A DNA stretch of 64,000 nucleotides from Haladaptatus caseinilyticus (GTDB lineage Archaea; Halobacteriota; Halobacteria; Halobacteriales; Haladaptataceae): NCBI RefSeq assembly GCF_026248685.1, contig NZ_CP111040.1, forward strand, positions 62,001 through 126,000. Direction: 5' to 3'. Positions 53,513 to 62,561 of the stretch are shown one piece after another. Every line of letters begins with the position of its first letter. Positions within the stretch are counted from its first letter, which is position 1. Under the pieces are notes generated by a model. It saw only the letters and a list, made by a program, of their open reading frames with translations. It ran no database searches and was not told the DNA's origin. A program made the position numbers and the translations under genes.

Positions 53513-53645
53513 ACGACTGATCCGCTTTCTCCGGCAGGTCATACACTTCGATGACTCGGTTCATGCAGAGGGCACTCTCGACGAAGCGAGTATCGTTGGG
53601 CCAGTCGGGCCACTCGGCAAGTCACTGCTTGAACGCGTCGTTATA

Positions 53646-54332
53646 TCACTCAGTGGACCGCGAAGAACCTGAAACGCCGACGAGCCGTGGCATCAGACGA
53701 GACTCTGCACGCCGTAGAAGTTCAGAGGCAGTCGAATTCGCAACCTCCAGTTCACTCGCGACAGCATCAAGAGACGCCTGCCGCGGGACAGCATAATAGC
53801 CCATCTCGGTCGCCGTCTCGATCGCTTCTGCCTGGCGACTGGTCAAACAGCCAGTCACCGACCCTAGTCGACGGTCGAGCCGGCCAATCTCTCTGACGTC
53901 GACGCCGATGTCCGACCGGGCTTCGAGCGCGTCCACCAGGTCCGACAATGAGTCACCGCTCCCCACGACGGTCACATCGACCCAGCCGTCTGTGCCGTAC
54001 ACAATCGGTGGGACGACGACGAGTTGCAGGTCGATGAATGCCCGAGTCAATCCTCGTTCCGACTCAGTGTACTCCTGGCAGACGTACGAATAGAACCCGG
54101 TCTCGTCAAGGGGAGCAAGTTCGAACCATCGAATGGGTTCGACGGTTTCGATGCGGTCGCGATACGCGTCGATGTCGCCGTCGATGTAGAGTAACGCGAA
54201 CTGGACAGTTTCGAACGACTGATTCCACGCGTGGAGTTCTGCGCGATTCATTGCTTCTGAGTCTGCGACGAACGATTGCAGCGGGTGGCGCATCGCCGCG
54301 GGAACGTCGAGGCGAGCGTGGAGGTAGCGCAT
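53646..54332 (-). CDS. Bat-type HTH_10 transcriptional regulator
   Basis: 228 residues. The C-terminal HTH_10 domain is typical: LTSRQAEAIETATEMGYYAV, then PRQASLDAVASELEVANSTA and SELLRRAESRLM. The N-terminal two thirds form a bacterio-opsin-activator-like sensing region (residues 1-150) with no cofactor-binding Cys or His signature. The gene is divergent from the cytochrome P450 gene with only 73 bases between starts, and an AT-rich box lies there. It likely controls the P450 and itself. Confidence 0.85.
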   Translation of the reverse strand: MRYLHARLDVPAAMRHPLQSFVADSEAMNRAELHAWNQSFETVQFALLYIDGDIDAYRDRIETVEPIRWFELAPLDETGFYSYVCQEYTESERGLTRAFIDLQLVVVPPIVYGTDGWVDVTVVGSGDSLSDLVDALEARSDIGVDVREIGRLDRRLGSVTGCLTSRQAEAIETATEMGYYAVPRQASLDAVASELEVANSTASELLRRAESRLMPRLVGVSGSSRSTE

Positions 54333-54405
54333 TAGCAGTTATCGAAACGTCTCACTCGACCCACATAAATAGGCGAGATATCTCGGGACAACGTTCGTTC
54401 CGGTC

Positions 54406-55815
54406 GTGGCCGTTTTTTCACCTATGTGCCCGCAACACAGCGAATTCGATGCGTCGTCCGAGCATTCATCCGGCCGTCGCGGTACCGCCCTCCCCACTGA
54501 GACGCCGCCCGGGCCAGCTGGCCTCCCGATACTTGGGAACGCTCGCTCACTCATCGGCGATACGCGGGCGTTCTTTGACGAGATGAGTACCTACGGCGAC
54601 GTCGTCAGCTATCGCCTTCCGCGGATGGACTTCTGTACGGTGTTGCATCCCGACCTCATCGAGCAGATTCTGCTGGTCGATTACGCACAATACGAAAAGT
54701 GGGGGCTCGAAGACTTCGGTGGCGAGTTCGCCCCCAATGGCGTGCTCATGACTGACGGCGACCAGTGGCGACGCCAGCGCACGATGCTTCAGGACGCCTT
54801 CACAGTCGAACGCATCCGGAGTTACGGCGAGACGATGGCCCAGTCCGCAGAGGAGCTAGTTGCCGACTGGGACGATGGCGAGGAGATTGCGCTCAATCGC
54901 GCGTTCTCGACCCTCACCCTCGACATGTTGACCCGGTCGCTGTTCGATTTAAAACTCGACGAAAGCGGGAGTATCGTGACCGAATTTGCAGAGACCCTCA
55001 ATGACCGAGGCAGTTTAGACGGCCTTTCTACGTTCGTGCCAATGTGGATTCCGACACCGGAGAACCGCCGCTACAACCGCGTGCTCTCCGAATTTCGGTC
55101 ATTCATCGAGGGGCTTATCGACGACCGTCGCGGGCAGGAAGACGAGTACGACGACCTGTTGTCACTGTTGCTCACCGTCGAGGACGCAGACGGCAACACG
55201 ATGTCGGAAACCGAGATTCGCGACCAGATGATAACGTTCCTGTTCGCCGGTCACGAGACGACGTCGCTGGCGCTGACCTACACGTTCCTTGAACTCGCGA
55301 AAAACCGGTCTGTACGCGACAAACTGGATGCAGAACACGACGCAATTCTCGGAGGGCAGGCGCCCACGCTTGACGATCTCGCCGAACTCACGTACACGGA
55401 GAAAGTCATCCGCGAATCGCTTCGGCTGTACCCACCCGCATTCACCATGTTCCGCAAGACTACTGAGGACGTCGCACTCGGAGGCTATCGCATTCCGGAA
55501 GGGACCAGAATCACGCTCCCGCAGTTTTTCGTGCACACGGACGAACGCTGGTACGACGATCCCGGAACGTTCGATCCCGACCGCTGGACGGAGGAGCTCG
55601 AGGACTCGCGTCCGGATTACGCCTATTTCCCGTTCGGGGGTGGGCCGCGCCACTGTATCGGGATGCGCTTTGCCATGCTCGAACTGAAGACGATGCTGCC
55701 CACAATCGCCCAATCAGTCGAATTCGAATTGCTGTCCGACCCAAATCCTGATTTGGAGATGGCAACGACACTTCGCCCGGCCGAGGATATCCGTGCTCGC
55801 GTGAAACGACGGTGA
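54406..55815 (+). CDS. cytochrome P450
   Basis: 469 residues if the first ATG is used; the ATG at 54424 would give 463. A short Pro-rich PPGPAGLPILGN (about 35) is followed by a normal P450 core. The I-helix is FLFAGHETTSLAL (about 280), the ExxR motif is IRESLRLYPPA (about 342), and the heme loop is FPFGGGPRHCIGMRFAM (about 408), Cys being the heme ligand. Haloarchaeal P450s of this type resemble CYP174. No ferredoxin partner is adjacent. It is divergent from the Bat-type regulator. The substrate is unknown. Confidence 0.92.
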   Translation: MAVFSPMCPQHSEFDASSEHSSGRRGTALPTETPPGPAGLPILGNARSLIGDTRAFFDEMSTYGDVVSYRLPRMDFCTVLHPDLIEQILLVDYAQYEKWGLEDFGGEFAPNGVLMTDGDQWRRQRTMLQDAFTVERIRSYGETMAQSAEELVADWDDGEEIALNRAFSTLTLDMLTRSLFDLKLDESGSIVTEFAETLNDRGSLDGLSTFVPMWIPTPENRRYNRVLSEFRSFIEGLIDDRRGQEDEYDDLLSLLLTVEDADGNTMSETEIRDQMITFLFAGHETTSLALTYTFLELAKNRSVRDKLDAEHDAILGGQAPTLDDLAELTYTEKVIRESLRLYPPAFTMFRKTTEDVALGGYRIPEGTRITLPQFFVHTDERWYDDPGTFDPDRWTEELEDSRPDYAYFPFGGGPRHCIGMRFAMLELKTMLPTIAQSVEFELLSDPNPDLEMATTLRPAEDIRARVKRR

Positions 55816-55895
55816 TAAACGCGGTCAGACATTGTTTCCGTCCTTCCTCACGGGAGTGAGAATAGTCTACACATGAACTGGCCGGTATCAGTGAT

Positions 55896-56111
55896 ATGAA
55901 TCGCAGTCATCCATCGTCGATGTCCTCGTCAACGCCTTCGATATCCGCGAGTGACGCACCCAATGTCTCCGACATCGAAGTGTTCGAGGACCACGGACCG
56001 GAGCGCCTGCAGGACAATTTCGAACTCGGCAACAAACGCCATAGGTTCGCGATGTGGCTAGCCAAGACTGTCAATTCCGATCCGTTTTTAACTTTGGACA
56101 CAGTGCGATAA
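55896..56111 (+). CDS. 71-residue ORF, weak call
   Basis: The frame contains a plausible segment VFEDHGPERLQDNFELGNKR and HRFAMWLAKTVNSDPF, with a Ser-rich start. The acidic and aromatic pattern is protein-like, but no family is recognised and it may be a decayed or chance frame. An alternative start is the ATG at 55920. Confidence 0.3.
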   Translation: MNRSHPSSMSSSTPSISASDAPNVSDIEVFEDHGPERLQDNFELGNKRHRFAMWLAKTVNSDPFLTLDTVR

Positions 56112-56199
56112 GCGGATTGAACACGGGCTCCGTCACTCGCGAAGGGAGACGTCGCCATAGAGAGCGTCTCAACACGCAAGTAAACGAGGAGAAGGCGAC

Positions 56200-56275
56200 A
56201 GCGGTGAGCGAGACGTCGGTGAGCTTGCTCACCGGTAGGCGGCATGCGGCGAGCAGGGTGGGCCGGAGAGAACCA
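56200..56275. repeat. dispersed repeat, copy B
   Basis: Carries GAGACGTCGGTGAGCTTGCT, CACCGGTAGGCGGCATGCGG, then GAGCAGGGTGGGCC, matching copy A in most bases. It is the shortest copy and lacks the upstream flank. Confidence 0.65.
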
Positions 56276-56783
56276 CCAGTTAAACAGTGAGCACCAAATA
56301 TCGACTATCCCCTCTGGGTGGGATTGAAAGGGGCCGTGCGCTCGTCGAACGAGACCACATAAGCACCGCAACAGAGTGAACAGCAGCGAGACGCAGCCGT
56401 CGAGCGTGCAGGGGCTTTCGAGGCTATTAGCTGCGGAAACATTGCTCACTGCATTTGTCTCTATCCCTAGCCGAGTATCGTCTGTTATTCATTCGATGAC
56501 TGTCGACTCCATCCCCTCCTGTCGCCCAGTGTGCAGACATAGTGTTCCCCCACCCGATCTCCTATTCAGCTAGTGGTGCTTCAACTGTCGATTGATTGAT
56601 CCGGATTCTATATGTCGGGGAAAAGAGTAAAAACCTGACAAAATTGACGTGCAAGATATAGAAGATGTAGACAGTATCTCCAGTACTGCACATACCAATC
56701 ACATCCCTGTCATTGACTTCGAATAAGGTTAGGCTTCAATGACCCCAACAATGATGCCATGGCCGAGCGTTACCCTAGAAGTT

Positions 56784-57329
56784 ATGCTCAAAGATTCGCT
56801 CGAGGAGGCATTGAACAAACAGATCAACGCTGAACTCTACTCGGAGTACTTGTACCTCTCGATGGCGGCCTACTATGAGGATGAAGGTCTGCCCGGGTTC
56901 GCGTCGTGGATGCGGGCCCAGGCCGACGAGGAGCGTGCTCACGCGATGCGAATTTATGACTTCGTCATCGAGCGAGACGGACGGGTTACTCTGGATACTA
57001 TTGACAGTCCGCCAAGGGAGTGGTCCGGTCCGTCTGACGCCTTCGAGGCAGCCTACGAACACGAGGTCGAAATAACCGGGATGATCAACGACCTCGTCTC
57101 ACTCGCCCGTGAAGAGAACGACAATGCGACCGAAAACATGCTCCAGTGGTTTGTTGCGGAGCAGGTTGAGGAGGAAGCGACAGCACAGGCCGTTCTGGAT
57201 AAACTCAAGCACGTCGGTGACGACGGTCCCGGCCTCCTGATGGTTGATCAGGAACTCGGCCAGCGCGGTGGCACCGGAAGGGACTCGGGCGGGAACGGAG
57301 CTTCCACATCTGAGCCCATGGGTGAGTAG
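56784..57329 (+). CDS. ferritin (FtnA-type)
   Basis: 181 residues from the ATG at 56784 (MLKDSLEEALNKQINAELYS). The four-helix bundle has ferroxidase ligands in NAELYSEYLYLSMAAYYED and DEERAHAMRIYDFVIERDGR (E, E, H), with a further Glu in EHEVEITGMINDLVSLA and Gln in WFVAEQVEEEATAQAVLDKL. It stores iron as a ferric core in the cytosol. The Gly/Ser-rich C-terminal tail is longer than in E. coli FtnA. No co-transcribed gene is seen. An upstream in-frame start at 56739 looks less natural. Confidence 0.92.
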   Translation: MLKDSLEEALNKQINAELYSEYLYLSMAAYYEDEGLPGFASWMRAQADEERAHAMRIYDFVIERDGRVTLDTIDSPPREWSGPSDAFEAAYEHEVEITGMINDLVSLAREENDNATENMLQWFVAEQVEEEATAQAVLDKLKHVGDDGPGLLMVDQELGQRGGTGRDSGGNGASTSEPMGE

Positions 57330-57523
57330 TCAGAGACGGTGGCGTCGGACTTCCTATCGTCACCTGATGAATAAGCGCTCTGTAGCTCTCACACCGTAAG
57401 AGAACTATCTGCTATCGGGCATCAGAGCGTAGAACTTTGAATCCATCAGTCCATGGTTGACGGACCACTAGATTCACATCGAGAACAGTATCTCAATGCT
57501 AGCATCCCCCGAATAACAGTCAC

Positions 57524-58054
57524 TCAAATCAACCGCAGTGAATCGCCGGGATCATCGCCAATGATATCTGCGACCCCGTACACGGAAATCGCATCTGCGT
57601 ATCCTTGTGCGCCAACAGCCCGTTCAACACCTTTCCTGGCTGGTTTGTCGTCGGTAAGCACAGTAATACCGGCGGTCGACCGGTCTCGAAGGTATTGAAC
57701 AACTAGTCCTGCAAGAATCGCATCCGCCTTCTCAACCTCATGTTCAGGTCGGCCAGTCTCATTCGCAATCGTCCGTCTCGCGATATCGCTCGCTGCGACG
57801 GCATCTCCGTCCGTTGGTGCTGGGGCGTCGATGACCTCGGCCCAGCCCTCCTCAAGGGCGATACGGACACGATCTGTGTCTGGCCCACCGATCTCACCGA
57901 TAACGCGGTGAGGCAGTTTGAGTACGACGCCAGCGGCCTGCACCGCTTGTCGGAATCGTTTGTACCGCTGGTTTGTCGGATGCCCAATCGCGATAAAGAT
58001 GTTCGCATCGACGAGGACATCCGTCTCTGCGGACAGCGGCGTATCTTGATCCAT
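57524..58054 (-). CDS. PIN-domain protein
   Basis: 176 residues. The first acidic residue is in VLVDANIFIAIGHP (about 14), a second in VIGEIGG (about 52), a third in VEKADAILAGLVVQ (about 108) and a fourth in ITVLTDDKPARKG (about 131). The order fits the PIN nuclease fold. Its start lies 9 bases after the stop of the upstream wHTH gene, so they form an operon of toxin-antitoxin-like type. The size is larger than typical VapC. Confidence 0.8.
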   Translation of the reverse strand: MDQDTPLSAETDVLVDANIFIAIGHPTNQRYKRFRQAVQAAGVVLKLPHRVIGEIGGPDTDRVRIALEEGWAEVIDAPAPTDGDAVAASDIARRTIANETGRPEHEVEKADAILAGLVVQYLRDRSTAGITVLTDDKPARKGVERAVGAQGYADAISVYGVADIIGDDPGDSLRLI

Positions 58055-58063
58055 CTGTCCTAC

Positions 58064-58774
58064 TCACTCGTCGCCTAGTGGTGGTTCGACCGGCGACGTC
58101 TCCATCTCCTCAAGATCAGGAAGATCCATCTCATCATGAACATCTGGGAACAGATAGTCGAAGTAGGGATCGTGATCACGGCCGACAGCAAGGGCTGGCA
58201 CGAGAGCATACACGATGAGCATCGCTTCTGTATTACGGACATCGATATCACTCCCAACCATTCGCTGTGTTGTTTTACCTGCAAAATGCAGACCAGCACC
58301 GCGCAATGCTGCGACGAGCTTCCCAATTCGATACCGCTCAACGAAATATTCGATATCTTCGTCGACTTCTTGCAGCGCAAAAGCATGCAGTACAGTCGGC
58401 GTAATGATGATCGGGAGGTGCTTCTCGATGAGCACAATCGGATCGGCAGTCAACTGCTGCGGACGGGTTGAGTCATCACGCTTCACGAGACCAAGCGCGA
58501 CGAGCCGGTCGACATACTCGTACGTCGTCGATTTGGATAGCTCGAGTCCGTCCATCACCTCCGGTGGCGACACTGGCCCCCAGTAGCAGATATACACATA
58601 GACACGGGTGAGAGCTGGGTGGTTGAGGAGTTCAACGATGGTTTCTAACCTGGGTGCGTTCTGTGCGAGTGCTTCCGGGGCAAGCGTTTCCTCGTTCAGT
58701 GCGTCAGTTGGTGGGTCGAGCGTGTCAATGCCTCCATCTGGGAGGATCCGACCGGAATCAGGTATCTGAGTCAT
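58064..58774 (-). CDS. DUF7437-like winged-helix protein, partner of the PIN protein
   Basis: 236 residues from the ATG at 58774 (MTQIPDSGRILP); an upstream ATG at 58795 is possible. The winged helix is visible in LNHPALTRVYVYICYWGPVS, MDGLELSKSTTYEYVDRLVA and LGLVKRDDSTRPQQLTADPI. A second helical domain (LHAFALQEVDEDIEYFVERY) follows. The fit with DUF7437 is from memory. It precedes the PIN gene by nine bases and is probably the antitoxin/repressor. Confidence 0.65.
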   Translation of the reverse strand: MTQIPDSGRILPDGGIDTLDPPTDALNEETLAPEALAQNAPRLETIVELLNHPALTRVYVYICYWGPVSPPEVMDGLELSKSTTYEYVDRLVALGLVKRDDSTRPQQLTADPIVLIEKHLPIIITPTVLHAFALQEVDEDIEYFVERYRIGKLVAALRGAGLHFAGKTTQRMVGSDIDVRNTEAMLIVYALVPALAVGRDHDPYFDYLFPDVHDEMDLPDLEEMETSPVEPPLGDE

Positions 58775-59129
58775 AGTTACTAGTCCGAAGTCCATGTACT
58801 TCAGACTACCGCTGGTTCTAGGGGGACATACTTGGCGTACCACTATCCCATATAGACTGATCGGTCGCAAGCGATGCGGCGGTCTCGTTCGCCTCGCTCA
58901 CGAGACGTCGGTGAGCTGTGCTCACCGGAAGGCAGCAGTGGCGAGCGGAGTGGTCCATAACGACCGCCCACCTAACTGTCAGAAAAAACCTGCTTATAGT
59001 AGACTTAGAATAGATACGGCCGTTGTCGAGCTATCATTCATACAAGACAATGTAAAAACCGACTCCTTCGAAATTGCCGCAGGTTCGAAAGCAGTTCAAA
59101 ACACGACATCAGCGGACGACTGAGTCTCT
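58775..59129. other. intergenic region with repeat copy C
   Basis: Contains the repeat copy at 58860-58975 and an AT-rich remainder. No gene is supported. Confidence 0.5.
58860..58975. repeat. dispersed repeat, copy C
   Basis: Has GAGACGTCGGTGAGCTGTGC, TCACCGGAAGGCAGCAGTGG, then CGAGCGGAGTGGTCCATAAC. It shares upstream GTCGCAAGCGATGCGGCGGT with copy A, and the CATAACGA- and CACCTAA-like end. Hairpin arms GTGAGC/GCTCAC retained. Confidence 0.65.
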
Positions 59130-60194
59130 TCAGTCATGTGAGTCGATATCTCGACGTTCAACGCCAGGAAAGGTGAGCACATAGTCAGAACCGAATGCTT
59201 CACCGGGCGTCAGGAATCCTGCCTCTACTCCATTGTCTAGAACACGACGAGCTGATTCGATGGCTGTCTTTGCGGTTAGGTCATACGTATCCGGCGTCTG
59301 TAAGTGCGCACTCACTTGTTCACCATCATCAGTTTCGACCTCCCCGACGACCCGCGTTACATTTTGTTCACGTTGTGCTGCAGTTGGGCCAGAGACCATG
59401 TTGTCAATAAGGGTCTTTAACCCCGCTTGAACGGGTTTCGATCCGAGAACCCGCGTGAATTTTCCCGACCGCTTCATTACCTTAATTGCGTACTCAGGAA
59501 CCGTCGCATACGTTTCGATGTTTGGAATATTCGTCGCGTAAAAGGCGGTCGAGACATCGCCCCACGGCACTGTGACTGCCTTTTTATGCATCCCGTCAAA
59601 TGCGAACGTACGGGTTCTCCACGCCGGAGGTACATCTCGTATCTCACCGTTCTCGTGGACTGCTCCCGGCCGATGGAGTCCCTCAACGATTGATTTCCCT
59701 GTGCCTGGTGAGAACGTCTGTAAACCGTCAAGTGCAAGCCGTAAGCGAGTCGGGTTATCGACCTGATCGGCGAGATAGACAGCGAGGCAGTCTGTCGGAA
59801 CGACATCGAATCCGACTGCCGGAAGAAGTGTCACATCTGCCTCAATGGCGTCATCATCTCGCTCAGCGATGGATTCAAGCACATCAATCTGGCCTGTAAT
59901 GTCAAGATAGTCAGTTCCGGTCTCCAGACAGGCGTCGATGAGCGGAGTCGCCGTCGACGAGAACGGTCCGGCACAGTTCAATACCGCATCGAAGTGGCTC
60001 ACAGACTGCTCGATAATTGCTGGATGCTCGAGACTAAACGTCTGGTGATCAAGCCCGAGCTCGGTTGCCTGTGCCTCAACTGCTTCAGCTTGTCGCCCAG
60101 CCAGCACTGGTGACTCTCCCTCGTCAACCGCAGTTTTGGCGACTAAGGCCCCAGTATAGCCGTACGACCCGTAAATGAGCAACTCGTCGGTCAT
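59130..60194 (-). CDS. saccharopine-dehydrogenase-like (trans-acting enoyl reductase family) protein
   Basis: 354 residues from the ATG at 60194 (MTDELLIYGSYGYTGALVAK). The N-terminal Rossmann motif YGSYGYTGALVAKTAVDEG (about 9) is followed by VLNCAGPFSSTATPLIDACL (about 75) and DYLDITGQIDVLESIAERDD, typical of saccharopine-dehydrogenase-like reductases. VTLLPAVGFDVVPTDCLAVY (about 125) continues the family pattern. It probably reduces a C=C or C=O using NAD(P)H. Substrate unknown. Single gene on the minus strand. Confidence 0.75.
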   Translation of the reverse strand: MTDELLIYGSYGYTGALVAKTAVDEGESPVLAGRQAEAVEAQATELGLDHQTFSLEHPAIIEQSVSHFDAVLNCAGPFSSTATPLIDACLETGTDYLDITGQIDVLESIAERDDDAIEADVTLLPAVGFDVVPTDCLAVYLADQVDNPTRLRLALDGLQTFSPGTGKSIVEGLHRPGAVHENGEIRDVPPAWRTRTFAFDGMHKKAVTVPWGDVSTAFYATNIPNIETYATVPEYAIKVMKRSGKFTRVLGSKPVQAGLKTLIDNMVSGPTAAQREQNVTRVVGEVETDDGEQVSAHLQTPDTYDLTAKTAIESARRVLDNGVEAGFLTPGEAFGSDYVLTFPGVERRDIDSHD

Positions 60195-60397
60195 ATATCC
60201 ATTAGCGAGCCCCTCCGTCAAAATTCTCGTGGCAGTTGGTATCGAGACGAATATCTGGTCGCAACCCATCACACTGGGAGGAGTAATACTCTCATCGAGG
60301 CCAGAGCGATTGTGGCCTTGCTACTGTCATTATTTGAACACTGCTGATACGTCCTGATGACGGACGAACTGGAGCGGTGATAACCTGGAGACCGTCA

Positions 60398-61219
60398 TCA
60401 TTGGAACATCTCTCGGAGACGATCGATCACCCCTCCGGTGACCGCAAAAATCGCATCCATCTCGTCGTCGGTGAGTTTGAAGTCAAAGACGTCGAAATTT
60501 TCCTGCAAATGTTCGCTCCGAGAGGCTTTAGGGATCGCGATAACGTTCGACTGCTGGAGTAACCACCGTAATGCGACCTGTGCACCGGTCTTGCCGTACT
60601 GTTCGCCGATCGTGATGAGCGTTTCGTTGGTCGCAACGCGGCCCTTTGCCAACGGCGTATACGCTGTGAGACTCACGTCGTGCTGGATGCAAAACGCAAG
60701 CAGGTTGTCCCGGCGATGGTATGGATTGTACTGCACCTGGTTCGTGACGATCGGCGTCCGTGATGCCTCCATTGCGGCCCGCGTCTGCTCGACCGAAAAA
60801 TTGCTCACCCCAATATGATGCACGAGACCACGGTCTTGTAAATCATTCATCGCTCCGATCGTGTCTGTAATCTGAACACGATTACTCGGCGCGTGGATCA
60901 ATAGCAGGTCGATATATGTTGTGTCGAGTCGGTCGAGACTTGCCTCGACTGAGGACAACACCTTCTCTGGCGCCACGTTCCCGCGGTTGAGTTTCGTCGT
61001 GACGAAGACATCCTCCCTGTCGACAGCAGCAGCGGTGATGCCCGCTCCGACCGCGTCTTCGTTGTTGTACATCTGTGCTGTGTCCACGTGACGATATCCC
61101 AACTCCAACGCTTGTTCGACAGCCACGCGGCATTCTCGACCAGTCATAGGGGCCGTTCCGAGGCCGAGGGCCGGGATAGTGACGCCATTGATGGTCACGG
61201 CTTCTGTCGTCGATGCCAT
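60398..61219 (-). CDS. aldo/keto reductase
   Basis: 273 residues. It shows the TIM-barrel AKR pattern: IPALGLGTAPMTGRECRVAV, then GYRHVDTAQMYNNEDAVGAG, where Asp and Tyr are catalytic. A Lys is in VFVTTKLNRGNVAPEKV, and His in DLLLIHAPSNRV. The C-terminal NADPH site is NVIAIPKASRSEHLQENFDV. It reduces carbonyls. It resembles haloarchaeal 2,5-diketogluconate reductase-like proteins, but the substrate is not readable. A short open frame (61298-61492) lies upstream. Confidence 0.92.
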   Translation of the reverse strand: MASTTEAVTINGVTIPALGLGTAPMTGRECRVAVEQALELGYRHVDTAQMYNNEDAVGAGITAAAVDREDVFVTTKLNRGNVAPEKVLSSVEASLDRLDTTYIDLLLIHAPSNRVQITDTIGAMNDLQDRGLVHHIGVSNFSVEQTRAAMEASRTPIVTNQVQYNPYHRRDNLLAFCIQHDVSLTAYTPLAKGRVATNETLITIGEQYGKTGAQVALRWLLQQSNVIAIPKASRSEHLQENFDVFDFKLTDDEMDAIFAVTGGVIDRLREMFQ

Positions 61220-61297
61220 AGCCTCACCACGATGTGTAGCTACACGTGTGTTCGGGCGATACCTAACAAGATCAAAAGAGATGAGTGAGCTGTTTGT

Positions 61298-61492
61298 TCA
61301 GGGAGACTCCTCGTCCGTACTACTATAGGCCTCGTTGAAGTCCCATTCACGGCGGAGAAGTTCCTCAACACCATGTTCGAGAATGATCTCACTGAGGGCG
61401 GTCGCCCTGTAGTAGGTATTGTGACTGCCACGGTACCGCGACTGCGGTGCGTCGACACCATCAGGGCGGGCTGGGAAGCAGGCGGTGGACAT
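61298..61492 (-). CDS. 64-residue ORF upstream of the aldo/keto reductase
   Basis: The frame ends AATALSEIILEHGVEELLRR-like (ATALSEIILEHGVEELLRRE) and EWDFNEAYSSTDEESP. The C-terminal half looks natural and acidic, while the N terminus is Pro/Arg-rich. It ends 78 bases before the reductase start and may be a small gene or the 3' end of a lost gene. Confidence 0.35.
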   Translation of the reverse strand: MSTACFPARPDGVDAPQSRYRGSHNTYYRATALSEIILEHGVEELLRREWDFNEAYSSTDEESP

Positions 61493-61588
61493 GCCACTCG
61501 ATCCTCCCGAGGCCCTCGAACGCGGAGCCAGAGCCGACTGTCTCTCCTTACGCCAAAATGCTAAGCTACTCGCTATCCTACATCGTAT

Positions 61589-62401
61589 ATGAGCGCAGGT
61601 ATCGACAACATCCAGTTCTTGGCCACGTCGGCCCACCGAGTCGGCGTCCTCGAAGCGTTGCGCGACGGCCCGACCGACCGTCAAGAGCTGTGTGAGGCCA
61701 CCGGTGCCTCCTCGCCGACCGTCGGGCGGGTGCTCGCCGACTTCAGCGAACGTCAATGGCTCGTTAGGGATGGCCCCACGTACGGACTGACCTCTCTCGG
61801 CGAGTACGTCGCCGATCGATTTCTGGCTCTCCGGGACGTGATGGAAATCGAAGAGAAGCTCCGCGACGTCTGGCACTGGCTGCCGGTGGAGATGCCGGGT
61901 TTTTCCGTCGATCTCTTCGCCGACGCGGTGGTTTCCTACCCCGGGCCAGGGTACCCCTACGAGCCCGTCGAGCGTCTCAGCCAGCTCATTGCGTCTACCT
62001 CGTCGTTGCGTGGGTTCGACAACATCGTCTACAAGTCGAGCAACCTGGAGACAGCCTGCGGCGCGGTTCTCGAGGGAATGACATTCGAGTACGTGTTTAC
62101 GCCCGAGGCCCTGGAGGGTACCTTCGCCTGGAACCCAGACCGGATTATGGAGGTTACTGCCTGCGAGAACGCGGCCATCTTCGTCCATGACAACCTTCCC
62201 GACGGCGACCGCTGCGGCCTCGGCATCGTAGACGACCGGGCTGGCATCTGCTGCCACGACACCGAGACCGGGGCGCTCGTGGCTGTAATCGACACCGACG
62301 CCCCGAAAGCCCGTGAGTGGGCCATCTCGGTCTTCGAGGAGGTTCGTGTGGAGGCGACTCCGTTAGACGCCGCCGCCTTCGATTCCACCGCGCCATCGTA
62401 A
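61589..62401 (+). CDS. winged-helix regulator with FilR1/MmpX-type middle domain
   Basis: 270 residues. The N-terminal winged helix reads LATSAHRVGVLEALRDGPTD, RQELCEATGASSPTVGRVLA and a wing LVRDGPTYGLTSLGEYVADR. The middle region (about 130-230) contains EYVFTPEALEGTFAWNPDRI and DRCGLGIVDDRAGICCHDTE, as in haloarchaeal FilR1-type regulators. It probably senses a ligand. It is divergent from the reductase side and lies 160 bases before the flavin monooxygenase gene on the same strand, a likely target. Confidence 0.82.
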   Translation: MSAGIDNIQFLATSAHRVGVLEALRDGPTDRQELCEATGASSPTVGRVLADFSERQWLVRDGPTYGLTSLGEYVADRFLALRDVMEIEEKLRDVWHWLPVEMPGFSVDLFADAVVSYPGPGYPYEPVERLSQLIASTSSLRGFDNIVYKSSNLETACGAVLEGMTFEYVFTPEALEGTFAWNPDRIMEVTACENAAIFVHDNLPDGDRCGLGIVDDRAGICCHDTETGALVAVIDTDAPKAREWAISVFEEVRVEATPLDAAAFDSTAPS

Positions 62402-62561
62402 CGCCACTGACGACGACCGCCGCTATCGAACTCGCAAACTAATCAGCTTGGATCCACTGACGTAGCGGGCCCTCGGCCTACCCGAGATTTCAAGGCGTGA
62501 AATCCTGCATGCGGCATCATCACTTCCCTCGGGCGCGTACGTTTAGCCGAGGAACGAACAC

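Larger units (their letters stand above)
55816..56783. other. long noncoding region with repeat copy B
   Basis: About 970 bases between P450 and ferritin. A weak 71-residue plus-strand frame is listed separately. The stretch includes repeat copy B at 56200-56275. No RNA gene or transposon end was seen. AT content rises after 56570 towards the ferritin promoter. Confidence 0.5.

Noticed and set aside
52865-53554. Long plus-strand frames in the GC-rich stretch
   Set aside because: They lie antisense to the OB-fold gene or in GC-rich repeats and show Arg/Pro-rich chance composition.
61298-62257. 319-residue minus-strand frame overlapping the FilR1-type regulator
   Set aside because: Most of it is antisense to a clear regulator gene; only the last 64 residues, outside that overlap, may be real and are listed separately.
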